Below are positions 57,201-64,000 of a stretch of 64,000 nucleotides of DNA, one piece after another. The stretch lies in NCBI GenBank assembly GCA_016946835.1, contig JACVTC010000075.1:227501-291500 (forward strand). The letters run 5' to 3'. The stretch's first letter is position 1. Each line of letters starts with the position of its first letter. The notes under the pieces were generated by a model. The model was not told the origin of the DNA. It ran no database searches and saw only the letters and a list, made by a program, of their open reading frames with translations. The DNA comes from Neocallimastix lanati (nom. inval.) (taxonomy: Eukaryota > Neocallimastigomycota > Neocallimastigomycetes > Neocallimastigales > Neocallimastigaceae). The position numbers and the translations under genes were made by a program.

Positions 57201-60200
57201 GGTTTTCCCGTGGTTCCTGAGGTAAATAATACATAGCAAATATCCCTAATATCATTGATACTTTCTATATATTCAATTTTATTTTCATAATTCATTAATT
57301 TCAAATCAACAACATTAAACTTTTCATTTAAAAATTTAATATTATCATCAGTTAAGTAATCCAAGTATTTTAATATGATTTTAGGTTTTACTTCTTCTAT
57401 CATATAAGAAATTCTATCTTCTGGGAATTCTGGATCAATAGGAAGGAACGCACCCCCGGCCTTAGAAATACCTAAAATTGCAATAATATACATATAAGAT
57501 CTTTCACTAATCACTGGAATGATATCATTTCTTCCAATACCGTGCTTTCTTAAATACCATCCTAAAGCATTACTCATTTCATCTAACTTTCCATAAGTAA
57601 TCTTTTCATCATTAAATACGATGGCACATTTCTCTGGATTACAAATGGCATTTTCATGAATTTGTTCATGATACAATTTATTGGAACTGATGTCATGTTG
57701 ATTAGAATTAAATCCATATACAATTTCTTTGTATATAGCGGGTTCAATATATGGAATTTCACTTGATTTTTCATTGTACTCTTCAATATGATTAATTATT
57801 TCAATGAAACTATTTCCGATATTTTCAATAACTTCCTTATCATTTTTATTTTTATTATATTCAATTGAAATATTATAATTATTCTTATTTTCAATGACAT
57901 TAAATGAAATATCAAATTTTAATTTATCATTATTAAATATTTCCATATTATTCTTAATTTCTTCATTATTTGTAGATTCACTATTAATGAAAATTTCTGA
58001 ATTTTTCTGTATTAATTCTTGTATAGATATACTTTCAATCATTTGTTTACCCTTAGATTCAGTTCCATTCATTAAAGAATAAGGTTGATAAATAAATGAA
58101 TTGTTACTATTTGGAATTTTAATGTTTTTCATAATTTCGGTGAATGAAATATCTTCATTTTCATATATTTTCATTAATAGTTCTTTAATATTTTTCATAT
58201 ATTGATCCATGCTACTATTATTATCATATTTCAATAATAATGGTTGAGTACTAACAAACATTCCAATCATGCCAATGGTGTTTTGATTATTTCTGTTAGC
58301 ATTCATTATTGAAGTGTAAATATTTGTTTCACCACTGTATTTACTCATAATATAACCATAAATGGTGAGGAAGAATGAGGTTACGGTTAAATTATTTCTC
58401 TTGACATATTCTTTTATTAATTTACTTTGATTTTCGGAAATTTCTTTTTCAATGAATGAGGATTCAATATAATCTTCTTTTATATATTTCTTATCCTGTT
58501 CATTCTCTCTAATACGATCATCTGGTAATGATAATTCTTTAATTTCTTCATTTTCGACTAATTCTTTGTAGAATATTATTTGATTTTCATATTTTCCTTT
58601 TTCAATTTTATCATTCATATAAATGGCATAATCAATGAATGAGATATCATTATCTTCATTAATATATATATCTTCATTGACCTCCTTATTATTATTATTA
58701 TAAATTTCATTCATTTCATCAATAAAGATTGTTCCTGAAAATCCATCAAAGACAATATGATGAATATCAATTAATAAATATTGTTCTTCAATAAATCCAA
58801 CTCTGATTAATGGTCCTTCTTCAAGATTGAATGGTCTAACAAAATTGATAGCATTTTCAATGGAATATTCTTCAAATTTAAATTTATATTCAAATTCTTC
58901 ATCAATAATACCATATATTTTACTTTCTTCTTCATTAATCTTTTCATCCTTAAAAATACTTTTAAGCACTCTATGTTTAGAAATTAATTTCATAATACTT
59001 TCTTTTAATCTTTCCTTATCTATATTTTCATTAAATTTATAGATATTTGGAATATTATAAATAATACTATTTTCATTTTTAATTGAATCTAAATAAACCC
59101 CCATTTGTTGAGAAGTTATTGGATATTTACTCTGACCATAACTAGGAATGATTTCAATGATTTGTTGTTCATTATTCTTAATTTCATCAATATGCTTACT
59201 TAATAATTCAATTGTTTCATTTTTCAAAATATCTTTCATTCTTATAGATATTTTGAATTCTTTTTGAATTTCAGCTAAAAGTCTAATTGCAATTAAACTA
59301 TCTCCACCTAATTCATAGAAATCTGAAGTTTTGCCGATTTTATTTTCTTCTATTTTCAATATCTTGGAATATAATGTAACTAGCTTCTTTTCAGTTTCAG
59401 TTTCAGCTTCAACATAGTCATTTATAATTAAATCATTTTCAGTAGGTTCCGGTAAAGCTCTTCTATCTAATTTACCATTTATGGTAGTTGGAATTTCTGG
59501 AATTTCAATAAAGTAATTAGGAATCATATAATTTGGTAATTTTGTTTTTAAATAATTTCTTATTTTATTTTTATTAATATTCATTTCTGGATTAACGATA
59601 TAATATCCAACTAAATATTTATCATTCTGGTTTCTAACTTTATCAATTACTACACATGTGTCAATTTCCTTTATTGATTTCATTACTTCTTCAATTTCTC
59701 CTAATTCAATTCTATGACCATGAATCTTCACTTGAAAATCGATTCTACCAAGACAGATAACTTCTCCATTATTTGTCCATTTACCGATATCACCAGTTCT
59801 ATATAATTTATTATAAGTATCATTTAGATCACCTCTGAATGGATTTGGAAGGAAGTGTTCTTTATTAAGTTCTTCTTTATTCAAATATCCATTACCTACA
59901 CCTTTACCTCCAATATATATTTCTCCTTCAACTCCAACTGGCACCGGTTTCATATATTCATCTAAAATGTAAATTTCACCATTACATATAGGATAACCAA
60001 CACTATAATTAATGAAATTTTCTTTATCTATTGGTAATACGGTACAATTCATTGTGGCTTCAGTTGGTCCATATTCATTATAAAATGAAATACTATCATA
60101 AGGAACCAATTCTATAATTTTTTGGAAATTCAAAATTTCACCACCTAATATTATAATATTAAGATTTACTAAAGATTTTAAGAATTTTTCATTTATAACA

Positions 60201-63200
60201 TAATTTTCAAATCTTGAAGGAGTTAAAGACATTTTTTCCACTTTATAGTTATGGATTAATTTTGAAATGTATTCGGGATTATTTATGTTTTCAGAATTGC
60301 ATATCACACATTCTTTATTAATATATAGAGGATAAATTATTTCAGCTAACGAAATATCAAATGTAAAGTTCGAAATAGACAATGATGTATTAAATTTATC
60401 TCTATAATAGTGATTATTATTTTTTGAAAGTGATATATTACAATAATTTAATAAATTATCATGACGAATAATGGTTCCCTTAGGTTTTCCCGTGGTTCCT
60501 GAGGTAAATAATACATAGCAGATATCCCTAATATCATTGATATTTTCTATATATTCAATTTCATTTTCATAATTCATTAATTTCAAATCAACAACATTAA
60601 ACTTTACATTTAAAAATTTAATATTATTATCAGTTAGGTAATTCAAGTACTTTAATATGATTTTAGGTTTCACTTCTTCTATTATATATGAAATTCTATC
60701 TTCTGGAAATTCTGGATCAATAGGAAGGAAGGCTCCTCCCGCTTTAGAAATACCTAAAATCGTAACAACATACATATAAGATCTTTCACTAATCACTGGA
60801 ATAATATCATTTCTTCCAATACCGTGCTTTCTTAAATACCATCCTAAAGCATTACTCATTTCATCTAACTTTTTATAAGTAATCTTTTCATCATTAAATA
60901 CAATAGCACATTTCTTTGGATTACAAATGGCATTTTCATGAATTTGTTCATGATACAATTTGTTGGAACTGATGTCATGTTGATTAGAATTAAATCCATA
61001 TACAATTTCTTTGTATATAGCGGGTTCAATATATGGAATTTCACTTGATTTTTCATTGTACTCTTCAATATGATTAATTATTTCAATGAAGCTATTTCCG
61101 ATATTTTCAATAACTTCCCTATTATTTTTATTTTTATTATATTCAATTGAAATATTATAATTATTCTTATTTTCAATGACATTAAATGAAATATCAAATT
61201 TTAATTTATCATTATTAAATATTTCCATATTATTCTTAATTTCTTCATTATTTGTAGATACACTATTAATGAAAATTTCTGAATTTTTCTGTATTAATTC
61301 TTGTATAGATATACTTTCAATCATTTGTTTACCCTTAGATTCAGTTCCATTCATTAAAGAATAAGGTTGATAAATAAATGAATTGTTACTATTTGGAATT
61401 TTAATGTTTTTCATAATTTCGGTAAATGAAATATTTTCATTTTCATATATTTTCATCAATAGTTCTTTAATATTTTTCATATATTGATCCATGCTACTAT
61501 TATTATCATATTTTAATAATAATGGTTGAGTACTAACAAACATGCCAATCATGCCAATGGTGTTTTGATTATTTCTATTAGCATTCATTATTGAAGTGTA
61601 AATATTTGTTTCACCACTGTATTTACTCATAATATAACCATAAATGGTGAGGAAGAATGAGGTTACGGTTAAATTATTTCTCTTGACATATTCTTTTATT
61701 AATTTACTTTGATTTTCGGAAATTTCTTTTTCAATGAATGAGGATTCAATATAATCTTCTTTTACATATTTCTTATCCTGCTCATTCTCTCTTATACGAT
61801 TATCTGGTAATGATAATTCTTTAATTTCTTCATTTCCGAATAATTCTTTGTAGAATGTTATTTGATTTTCATATTTTCCTTTTTCAATTTTATCATTCAT
61901 ATAAATGGCATAATCAATGAATGAGATATCATTATCTTCATTAATATCTTCATTGACCTCCTTATTATTATTATTATAAATTTCATTCATTTCATCGATA
62001 AAGATTGTTCCTGAAAATCCATCAAATATAATATGATGAATATCAATTAATAAATATTGTTCTTCAATAAATCCAACTCTGATTAATGGTCCTTCTTCAA
62101 GATTGAATGGTCTAACAAAATTGATAGCGTTTTCGATGGAATATTCTTCAAATTTAAATTTATTTTCAAATTCTTCATCAATAATACCATATATTTTACT
62201 TTCTTCATTGTTTATTTTTTCATCTTTGAAAATACTCTTCAAAACTTTATGATATGAAATTAATTTCATAATACTTTCTTTTAACTTTGCCTTATCAATT
62301 GTTTCATTCAATTTATAGATATTTGGAATATTATAAATAATACTATTTTCATTTTTAATTGAATCTAAATAAACCCCCATTTGTTGAGAAGTTATTGGAT
62401 ATTTATTCTGACCATAATTAGGAATGATTTCTATGATTTGTTCGTTGTTCTTCATTTCATCAATATATTTTCCTAATAATTCAATGGTTTCATTTTTCAA
62501 AATATCTTTCATTCTTATAGATATTTTGAATTCTTTTTGAATTTCAGCTAAAAGTCTAATTGCAATTAAACTATCTCCACCTAATTCATAGAAATCTGAT
62601 GTTTTACCAATTTTATTTTCTTCAATTTTCAATATCTTGGAATATAATGTAACTAGCTTCTTTTCAGTTTCAGTTTCAGCTTCAACATAGTCATTTATAA
62701 TTAAATCATTTTCAGTAGGTTCCGGTAAAGCTCTTCTATCTAATTTACCATTTATGGTAGTTGGGATTTCTGGAATTTCAATAAAGTAATTTGGAATCAT
62801 ATATTGTGGTAATTTTGTTTTTAAATTACTTCTTATCTTATTTTTATTAATATTCATTTCTGGATTAACAATATAATATCCAACTAAATATTTATCATTC
62901 TGGTTTCTAACTTTATCAATTACTATACATGTGTTAATTTCCTTTATTGATTTCATTACTTCTTCAATTTCTCCTAATTCAATTCTATGACCATGAATCT
63001 TCACTTGAAAATCGATTCTACCATGACAGATAACTTCTCCGTTATTAGTCCATTTACCGATATCACCAGTTCTATATAATTTATTATAAGTATTATTTGG
63101 ATCACCTCTGAATGGATTTGAAATAAATCTTTCATTCGTAAGTTTTTCTCTATTCAAATATCCACTACCAACACCTTTACCTCCAATATATATTTCTCCT

Positions 63201-64000
63201 TCAACTCCAACTGGCACCGGTTTCATATATTCATCTAAAATGTAAATTTCACCATTACATATAGGATAACCAACACTGTAATTAATGAAATTTTCTTTAT
63301 CTATAGGTAAAATGGAGCAATGCATTGTAGCTTCACTTGGTCCATATTCATTATAAAATGAAATACTATCATATGGAATTAATTCTATAATTTTTTGGAA
63401 GTTTAAAATTTCACCTCCAAATTTAATTATCTTAAGATTTACTAATGATTTTAAGAATTTTTCATTTATAACATAATTTTCAAATCTTGAAGGAGTTAAA
63501 ACCATGTATTCTACTTTATAGTTATGGATTAATTTTGAAATGTATTCTGGATTATTCATGTTTTCGGAATTGCATATTATACATTCTTTATTAATATATA
63601 GTGGATAAATTAATTCAGCTAACGAAATATCAAATGTAAAGTTCGAAATTGACAATGATGTATTAAATTTATCTCTATAATAGTGATTATTATTCTTTGA
63701 GAGTGATATATTACAATAATTTAACAAATTATCATGACGAATAATGGTTCCCTTAGGTTTTCCCGTGGTTCCTGAGGTAAATAATACATAGCAAATATCC
63801 CTAATATCATTGATACTTTCTATATATTCAATTTTATTTTCATAATTCATTAATTTCAAATCAACAACATTAAACTTTTCATTTAAAAATTTGATATTAT
63901 TTTCAGTAATACAATCTAAGTACTTTAATATGATTTTAGGTTTCACCTCATCTATCATATAAGAAATTCTATCTTCTGGGAATTCTGGATCAATAGGAAG
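50669..64000 (-). CDS. Multimodular nonribosomal peptide synthetase, 5' end outside window
   Basis: An uninterrupted frame from the right edge to the stop at 50669 (4429 residues from the ATG at 63958, which is internal: LPIDPEFPEDRISY precedes it in frame). Domains: A1-T1, C2-A2-T2, C3-A3-T3, C4-A4-T4, C5, an orphan A-domain C-terminal piece and a basic tail. A motifs: LFTSGTTGKPKGT, NEYGP(S/T)E, YRTGD, GRIDFQVKIHGHR, NGKLDRRAL. Each T has LGGDSL; numbering from 63958 the Ser residues are 463, 1554, 2648 and 3739. C2-C4 carry HHI(I/V)FDG, C5 NHIIGDG. Each module activates one residue, carries it on phosphopantetheine and condenses it. No thioesterase or reductase; the C-terminus is CIIQ, a CaaX-like box. 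Modules are nearly identical (period 1091-1094 codons). Product unknown; at least four residues, more if modules lie upstream. No introns, no neighbouring tailoring genes. Confidence 0.96.
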   Translation of the reverse strand, partial: LPIDPEFPEDRISYMIDEVKPKIILKYLDCITENNIKFLNEKFNVVDLKLMNYENKIEYIESINDIRDICYVLFTSGTTGKPKGTIIRHDNLLNYCNISLSKNNNHYYRDKFNTSLSISNFTFDISLAELIYPLYINKECIICNSENMNNPEYISKLIHNYKVEYMVLTPSRFENYVINEKFLKSLVNLKIIKFGGEILNFQKIIELIPYDSISFYNEYGPSEATMHCSILPIDKENFINYSVGYPICNGEIYILDEYMKPVPVGVEGEIYIGGKGVGSGYLNREKLTNERFISNPFRGDPNNTYNKLYRTGDIGKWTNNGEVICHGRIDFQVKIHGHRIELGEIEEVMKSIKEINTCIVIDKVRNQNDKYLVGYYIVNPEMNINKNKIRSNLKTKLPQYMIPNYFIEIPEIPTTINGKLDRRALPEPTENDLIINDYVEAETETEKKLVTLYSKILKIEENKIGKTSDFYELGGDSLIAIRLLAEIQKEFKISIRMKDILKNETIELLGKYIDEMKNNEQIIEIIPNYGQNKYPITSQQMGVYLDSIKNENSIIYNIPNIYKLNETIDKAKLKESIMKLISYHKVLKSIFKDEKINNEESKIYGIIDEEFENKFKFEEYSIENAINFVRPFNLEEGPLIRVGFIEEQYLLIDIHHIIFDGFSGTIFIDEMNEIYNNNNKEVNEDINEDNDISFIDYAIYMNDKIEKGKYENQITFYKELFGNEEIKELSLPDNRIRENEQDKKYVKEDYIESSFIEKEISENQSKLIKEYVKRNNLTVTSFFLTIYGYIMSKYSGETNIYTSIMNANRNNQNTIGMIGMFVSTQPLLLKYDNNSSMDQYMKNIKELLMKIYENENISFTEIMKNIKIPNSNNSFIYQPYSLMNGTESKGKQMIESISIQELIQKNSEIFINSVSTNNEEIKNNMEIFNNDKLKFDISFNVIENKNNYNISIEYNKNKNNREVIENIGNSFIEIINHIEEYNEKSSEIPYIEPAIYKEIVYGFNSNQHDISSNKLYHEQIHENAICNPKKCAIVFNDEKITYKKLDEMSNALGWYLRKHGIGRNDIIPVISERSYMYVVTILGISKAGGAFLPIDPEFPEDRISYIIEEVKPKIILKYLNYLTDNNIKFLNVKFNVVDLKLMNYENEIEYIENINDIRDICYVLFTSGTTGKPKGTIIRHDNLLNYCNISLSKNNNHYYRDKFNTSLSISNFTFDISLAEIIYPLYINKECVICNSENINNPEYISKLIHNYKVEKMSLTPSRFENYVINEKFLKSLVNLNIIILGGEILNFQKIIELVPYDSISFYNEYGPTEATMNCTVLPIDKENFINYSVGYPICNGEIYILDEYMKPVPVGVEGEIYIGGKGVGNGYLNKEELNKEHFLPNPFRGDLNDTYNKLYRTGDIGKWTNNGEVICLGRIDFQVKIHGHRIELGEIEEVMKSIKEIDTCVVIDKVRNQNDKYLVGYYIVNPEMNINKNKIRNYLKTKLPNYMIPNYFIEIPEIPTTINGKLDRRALPEPTENDLIINDYVEAETETEKKLVTLYSKILKIEENKIGKTSDFYELGGDSLIAIRLLAEIQKEFKISIRMKDILKNETIELLSKHIDEIKNNEQQIIEIIPSYGQSKYPITSQQMGVYLDSIKNENSIIYNIPNIYKFNENIDKERLKESIMKLISKHRVLKSIFKDEKINEEESKIYGIIDEEFEYKFKFEEYSIENAINFVRPFNLEEGPLIRVGFIEEQYLLIDIHHIVFDGFSGTIFIDEMNEIYNNNNKEVNEDIYINEDNDISFIDYAIYMNDKIEKGKYENQIIFYKELVENEEIKELSLPDDRIRENEQDKKYIKEDYIESSFIEKEISENQSKLIKEYVKRNNLTVTSFFLTIYGYIMSKYSGETNIYTSIMNANRNNQNTIGMIGMFVSTQPLLLKYDNNSSMDQYMKNIKELLMKIYENEDISFTEIMKNIKIPNSNNSFIYQPYSLMNGTESKGKQMIESISIQELIQKNSEIFINSESTNNEEIKNNMEIFNNDKLKFDISFNVIENKNNYNISIEYNKNKNDKEVIENIGNSFIEIINHIEEYNEKSSEIPYIEPAIYKEIVYGFNSNQHDISSNKLYHEQIHENAICNPEKCAIVFNDEKITYGKLDEMSNALGWYLRKHGIGRNDIIPVISERSYMYIIAILGISKAGGAFLPIDPEFPEDRISYMIEEVKPKIILKYLDYLTDDNIKFLNEKFNVVDLKLMNYENKIEYIESINDIRDICYVLFTSGTTGKPKGTIIRHDNLLNYCNISLSKNNNHYYRDKFNTSLSISNFTFDISLAELIYPLYINKECIICNSENMNNPEYISKLIHNYKVEYIALTPSRFENYVINEKFLKSLVNLKIIIFGGEILNFQKIKQLIPYDSISFYNEYGPTETTVNCTVLPIDKENFINYSVGYPICNGEIYILDEYMKPVPVGVEGEIYIGGKGVGNGYLNKEELNKEHFLPNPFRGDINDTYNKLYRTGDIGKWTNNGEVICLGRIDFQVKIHGHRIELGEIEEVMKSIKEIDTCVVIDKVRNQNDKYLVGYYIVNPKMNINKNKIRNYLKTKLPQYMIPNYFIEIPEIPTTINGKLDRRALPEPTENDLIINDYVEAETETEKKLVTLYSKILKIEENKIGKTSDFYELGGDSLIAIRLLAEIQKEFKISIRMKDILKNETIELLGKYIDEMKNNEQIIEIIPNYGQNKYPITSQQMGVYLDSIKNENSIIYNIPNIYKLNETIDKARLKESIMKLISYHKVLKSIFKDEKINNEESKIYGIIDEEFENKFKFEEYSIENAINFVRPFNLEEGPLIRVGFIEEQYLLIDIHHIIFDGFSGTIFIDEMNEIYNNNNKEVNEDINEDNDISFIDYAIYMNDKIEKGKYENQITFYKELFGNEEIKELSLPDNRIRENEQDKKYVKEDYIESSFIEKKISEDQSKLIKEYVKRNNLTVTSFFLTIYGYIMSKYSGETNIYTSIMNANRNNQNTIGMIGMFVSTQPLLLKYDNNSSMDQYMKNIKELLMKIYENEDISFTEIMKNIKIPNSNNSFIYQPYSLMNGTESKGKQMIESISIQELIQKNSEIFINSESTNNEEIKNNMEIFNNDKLKFDISFNVIENKNNYNISIEYNKNKNDKEVIENIGNSFIEIINHIEEYNEKSSEIPYIEPSIYKEIVYGFNSNQHDITSDQLYHEQIHENAICNPEKCAIVFNDEKITYRKLDEMSNALGWYLRKHGIGRNDIIPVISERSYIYVVAILGISKAGGAFLPIDPEFPEDRISYMIDEVKPKIILKYLDCITENNIKFLNEKFNVVDLKLMNYENEIEYIESINDIRDICYVLFTSGTTGKPKGTIIRHDNLLNYCNISLSKNNNHYYRDKFNTSLSISNFTFDISLAELIYPLYINKECVICNSENINNPEYISKLIHNYKVEYMVLTPSRFENYVINEKFLKSLVNLKTIKFGGEILNFKKIIELIPYDSISFYNEYGPSEATMHCSILPIDKENFINYSVGYPICNGEIYILDEYMKPVPVGVEGEIYIGGKGVGSGYLNREKLTNERFISNPFRGDPNDTYNKLYRTGDIGKWTNNGEVICLGRIDFQVKIHGHRIELGEIEEVMKSIKEIDTCVVIDKVRNQNDKYLVGYYIVNPEVDINKNKIRNYLKSKLPQYMIPNYFIEIPEIPTTINGKLDRRALPEPTENDLIINDYVEAETETEKKLVTLYSKILKIEENKIGKTSDFYELGGDSLIAIRLLAEIQKEFLIKIGMKDILKNETIELLGKYIDEKLKNNEDSIEIITRYGKNEYPIISQQLGLNTKDDIKSFNIGKIENNESNVIIFYEINNNIEIDKVIKILNKIYNRHDILKTRLYYIKENDEIEIYGKIEKSETLSIEQYTKENAHLFIRNYDLFKDQLIRIGIIENKILMIDINHIIGDGYSLGILCNEFNQLYNNEILDELPIQYTDYAIYYNEKLKNGKFNDQFEYYKEMFNNKILINNKIDSMKMKDEKITFEIDNSISNNINELIVKNKLSKEAFYYTLYLLIISKYVNNEDGTYSVLINSNRNNIYKKNLIGMFVNFIPILSKVNKEKSFIENVQNNFKVLMELYNLDISFYDISNKLGIPKPKNYFQFNPRLLTHSNVNNNNNESNILIPVTKENEKLLPFDALSNYRNNVTSIYDYGFLVNENEQSVSITISAPDKTIVDDMKEECIYILNNLDFLTKNLNEIENLFYFNKNLCEIKNLLNSNNQMNNNDKYYDKESLKINNKQNNTINNSDRYNDDESLKINIKSNEYNRSVNKITNEKLLKIRNIIKQMDNIEDVVLTKTMDENNNEIITCYYISSIIINDIDIKNYLENKISNNLIPQYIQRVDYIQYDKNGKVNEATLRKININENNIKVLDKKPKIMKKNEIKNHKNKNKNYYSCFPFHKKQNNNRCIIQ
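51290..52590 (-). other. NRPS terminal condensation domain C5
   Basis: Clearly diverged from C2-C4. The active site reads NHIIGDG, keeping the second His and the Asp-Gly of HHxxxDG. It starts YPIISQQLGLN. Terminal C domains release and cyclise peptides in many fungal NRPSs, so this is the likely release domain, although the orphan A piece after it could instead mean a lost fifth module. Confidence 0.8.
52630..55870 (-). other. NRPS module C4-A4-T4
   Basis: C4 is almost the same as C2. A4 pocket by hand: D-I-A-V-I-F-E-M-H-K, identical to A1. Carrier Ser at 52742-52744. Confidence 0.85.
55920..59140 (-). other. NRPS module C3-A3-T3
   Basis: C3 has HHIVFDG near 58,760 and differs from C2 and C4 at several sites (YKELVENEE, EDIYINEDND). 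A3 pocket by hand: D-I-A-A-I-F-E-V-N-K. Carrier Ser at 56015-56017. Confidence 0.85.
59200..62420 (-). other. NRPS module C2-A2-T2
   Basis: C2 starts at YPITSQQMGVYL and has HHIIFDG near 62,035. A2 pocket by hand: D-I-A-S-I-L-E-M-N-K. Carrier Ser at 59297-59299. Confidence 0.85.
62480..64000 (-). other. NRPS A1 (partial) and T1 domains
   Basis: Adenylation core from the window edge; carrier Ser at 62570-62572. Hand alignment to GrsA PheA pocket positions gives D-I-A-V-I-F-E-M-H-K, the same as A4. Shares GYLNREKLTNERFISNPF with A4 but not with A2 or A3. Confidence 0.85.

Noticed and set aside
57894-61364. Recurrent plus-strand ORFs (about 62-71 residues) inside the NRPS gene
   Set aside because: They recur only because the modules are duplicated; the minus-strand frame is continuous and explains the sequence.
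63958-63958. ATG at 63958 as the NRPS start codon
   Set aside because: The frame continues to the window edge and encodes adenylation-domain sequence (IDPEFPEDRISY) upstream, so the true start is outside.
1-64000. Dictyostelid origin because of A/T and Asn richness
   Set aside because: The bacterial-type GPH symporter, a modular NRPS of this kind and abundant copia elements fit anaerobic fungi better; this remains an inference.

Overview
The window looks like nuclear DNA of an extremely AT-rich eukaryote. An anaerobic gut fungus (Neocallimastigomycota, e.g. Piromyces, Neocallimastix or Anaeromyces) fits best. The signs are near-pure A/T spacers full of homopolymers and micro/minisatellites, Asn-rich linkers, intronless genes, a giant nonribosomal peptide synthetase (NRPS), and a bacterial-type sugar:cation symporter whose codons are far richer in G/C than the surroundings. 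This is inference from style and gene content; no rRNA or housekeeping marker is present. An AT-rich amoeba such as Dictyostelium was considered and is less likely.

Layout. 1-831: decayed Ty1/copia gag (minus). 2625-15432: nearly intact copia element (Copia-A, minus) with LTRs, a polypurine tract, a primer site and 5-bp target duplications (AAAAT). Its gag gene is split by a Ty3/gypsy chromovirus (Gypsy-1, 7488-14437, duplication CCTCT), whose 5' LTR is in turn split by a 1018-bp TG...CA insertion (13405-14422, duplication GAAG). 15433-19692: spacer with dispersed and inverted repeats, plus a dead copia integrase fragment (Copia-B) whose linker has become a 48-bp minisatellite. 19693-25312: second well-preserved copia element (Copia-C, plus, duplication ATCAT). 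25313-33352: repeat-rich spacer. 33353-34783: GPH-family sugar symporter, the clearest single-copy gene, whose transmembrane blocks appear to be in a permuted order. 34784-38325: spacer. 38326-42360: two decayed copia remnants (Copia-D, Copia-E). 42366-49600: two head-to-tail copies of one APE-type LINE (minus), one broken and one with an intact EN-RT-CCHC frame. 50669-64000: NRPS reading frame (minus) that runs off the right edge.

The NRPS shows A-T, then three C-A-T modules, a terminal C domain, an orphan A-domain C-terminal piece and a basic tail ending in a CaaX-like box (CIIQ). Its modules are almost identical, so they duplicated or converted recently. By hand alignment the four A domains have codes of pattern X-Y-Z-X (first and last identical). 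Nothing links the transporter to the NRPS; most of the remaining sequence is mobile-element debris.

The observations most worth following are the block-permuted symporter, the CaaX box on the NRPS, the tRNA-Lys(CUU) anticodon-arm primer sites shared by the copia elements, the Tf1-like self-priming signature in Gypsy-1, and the in-phase -1 slippery heptamer in Copia-C.
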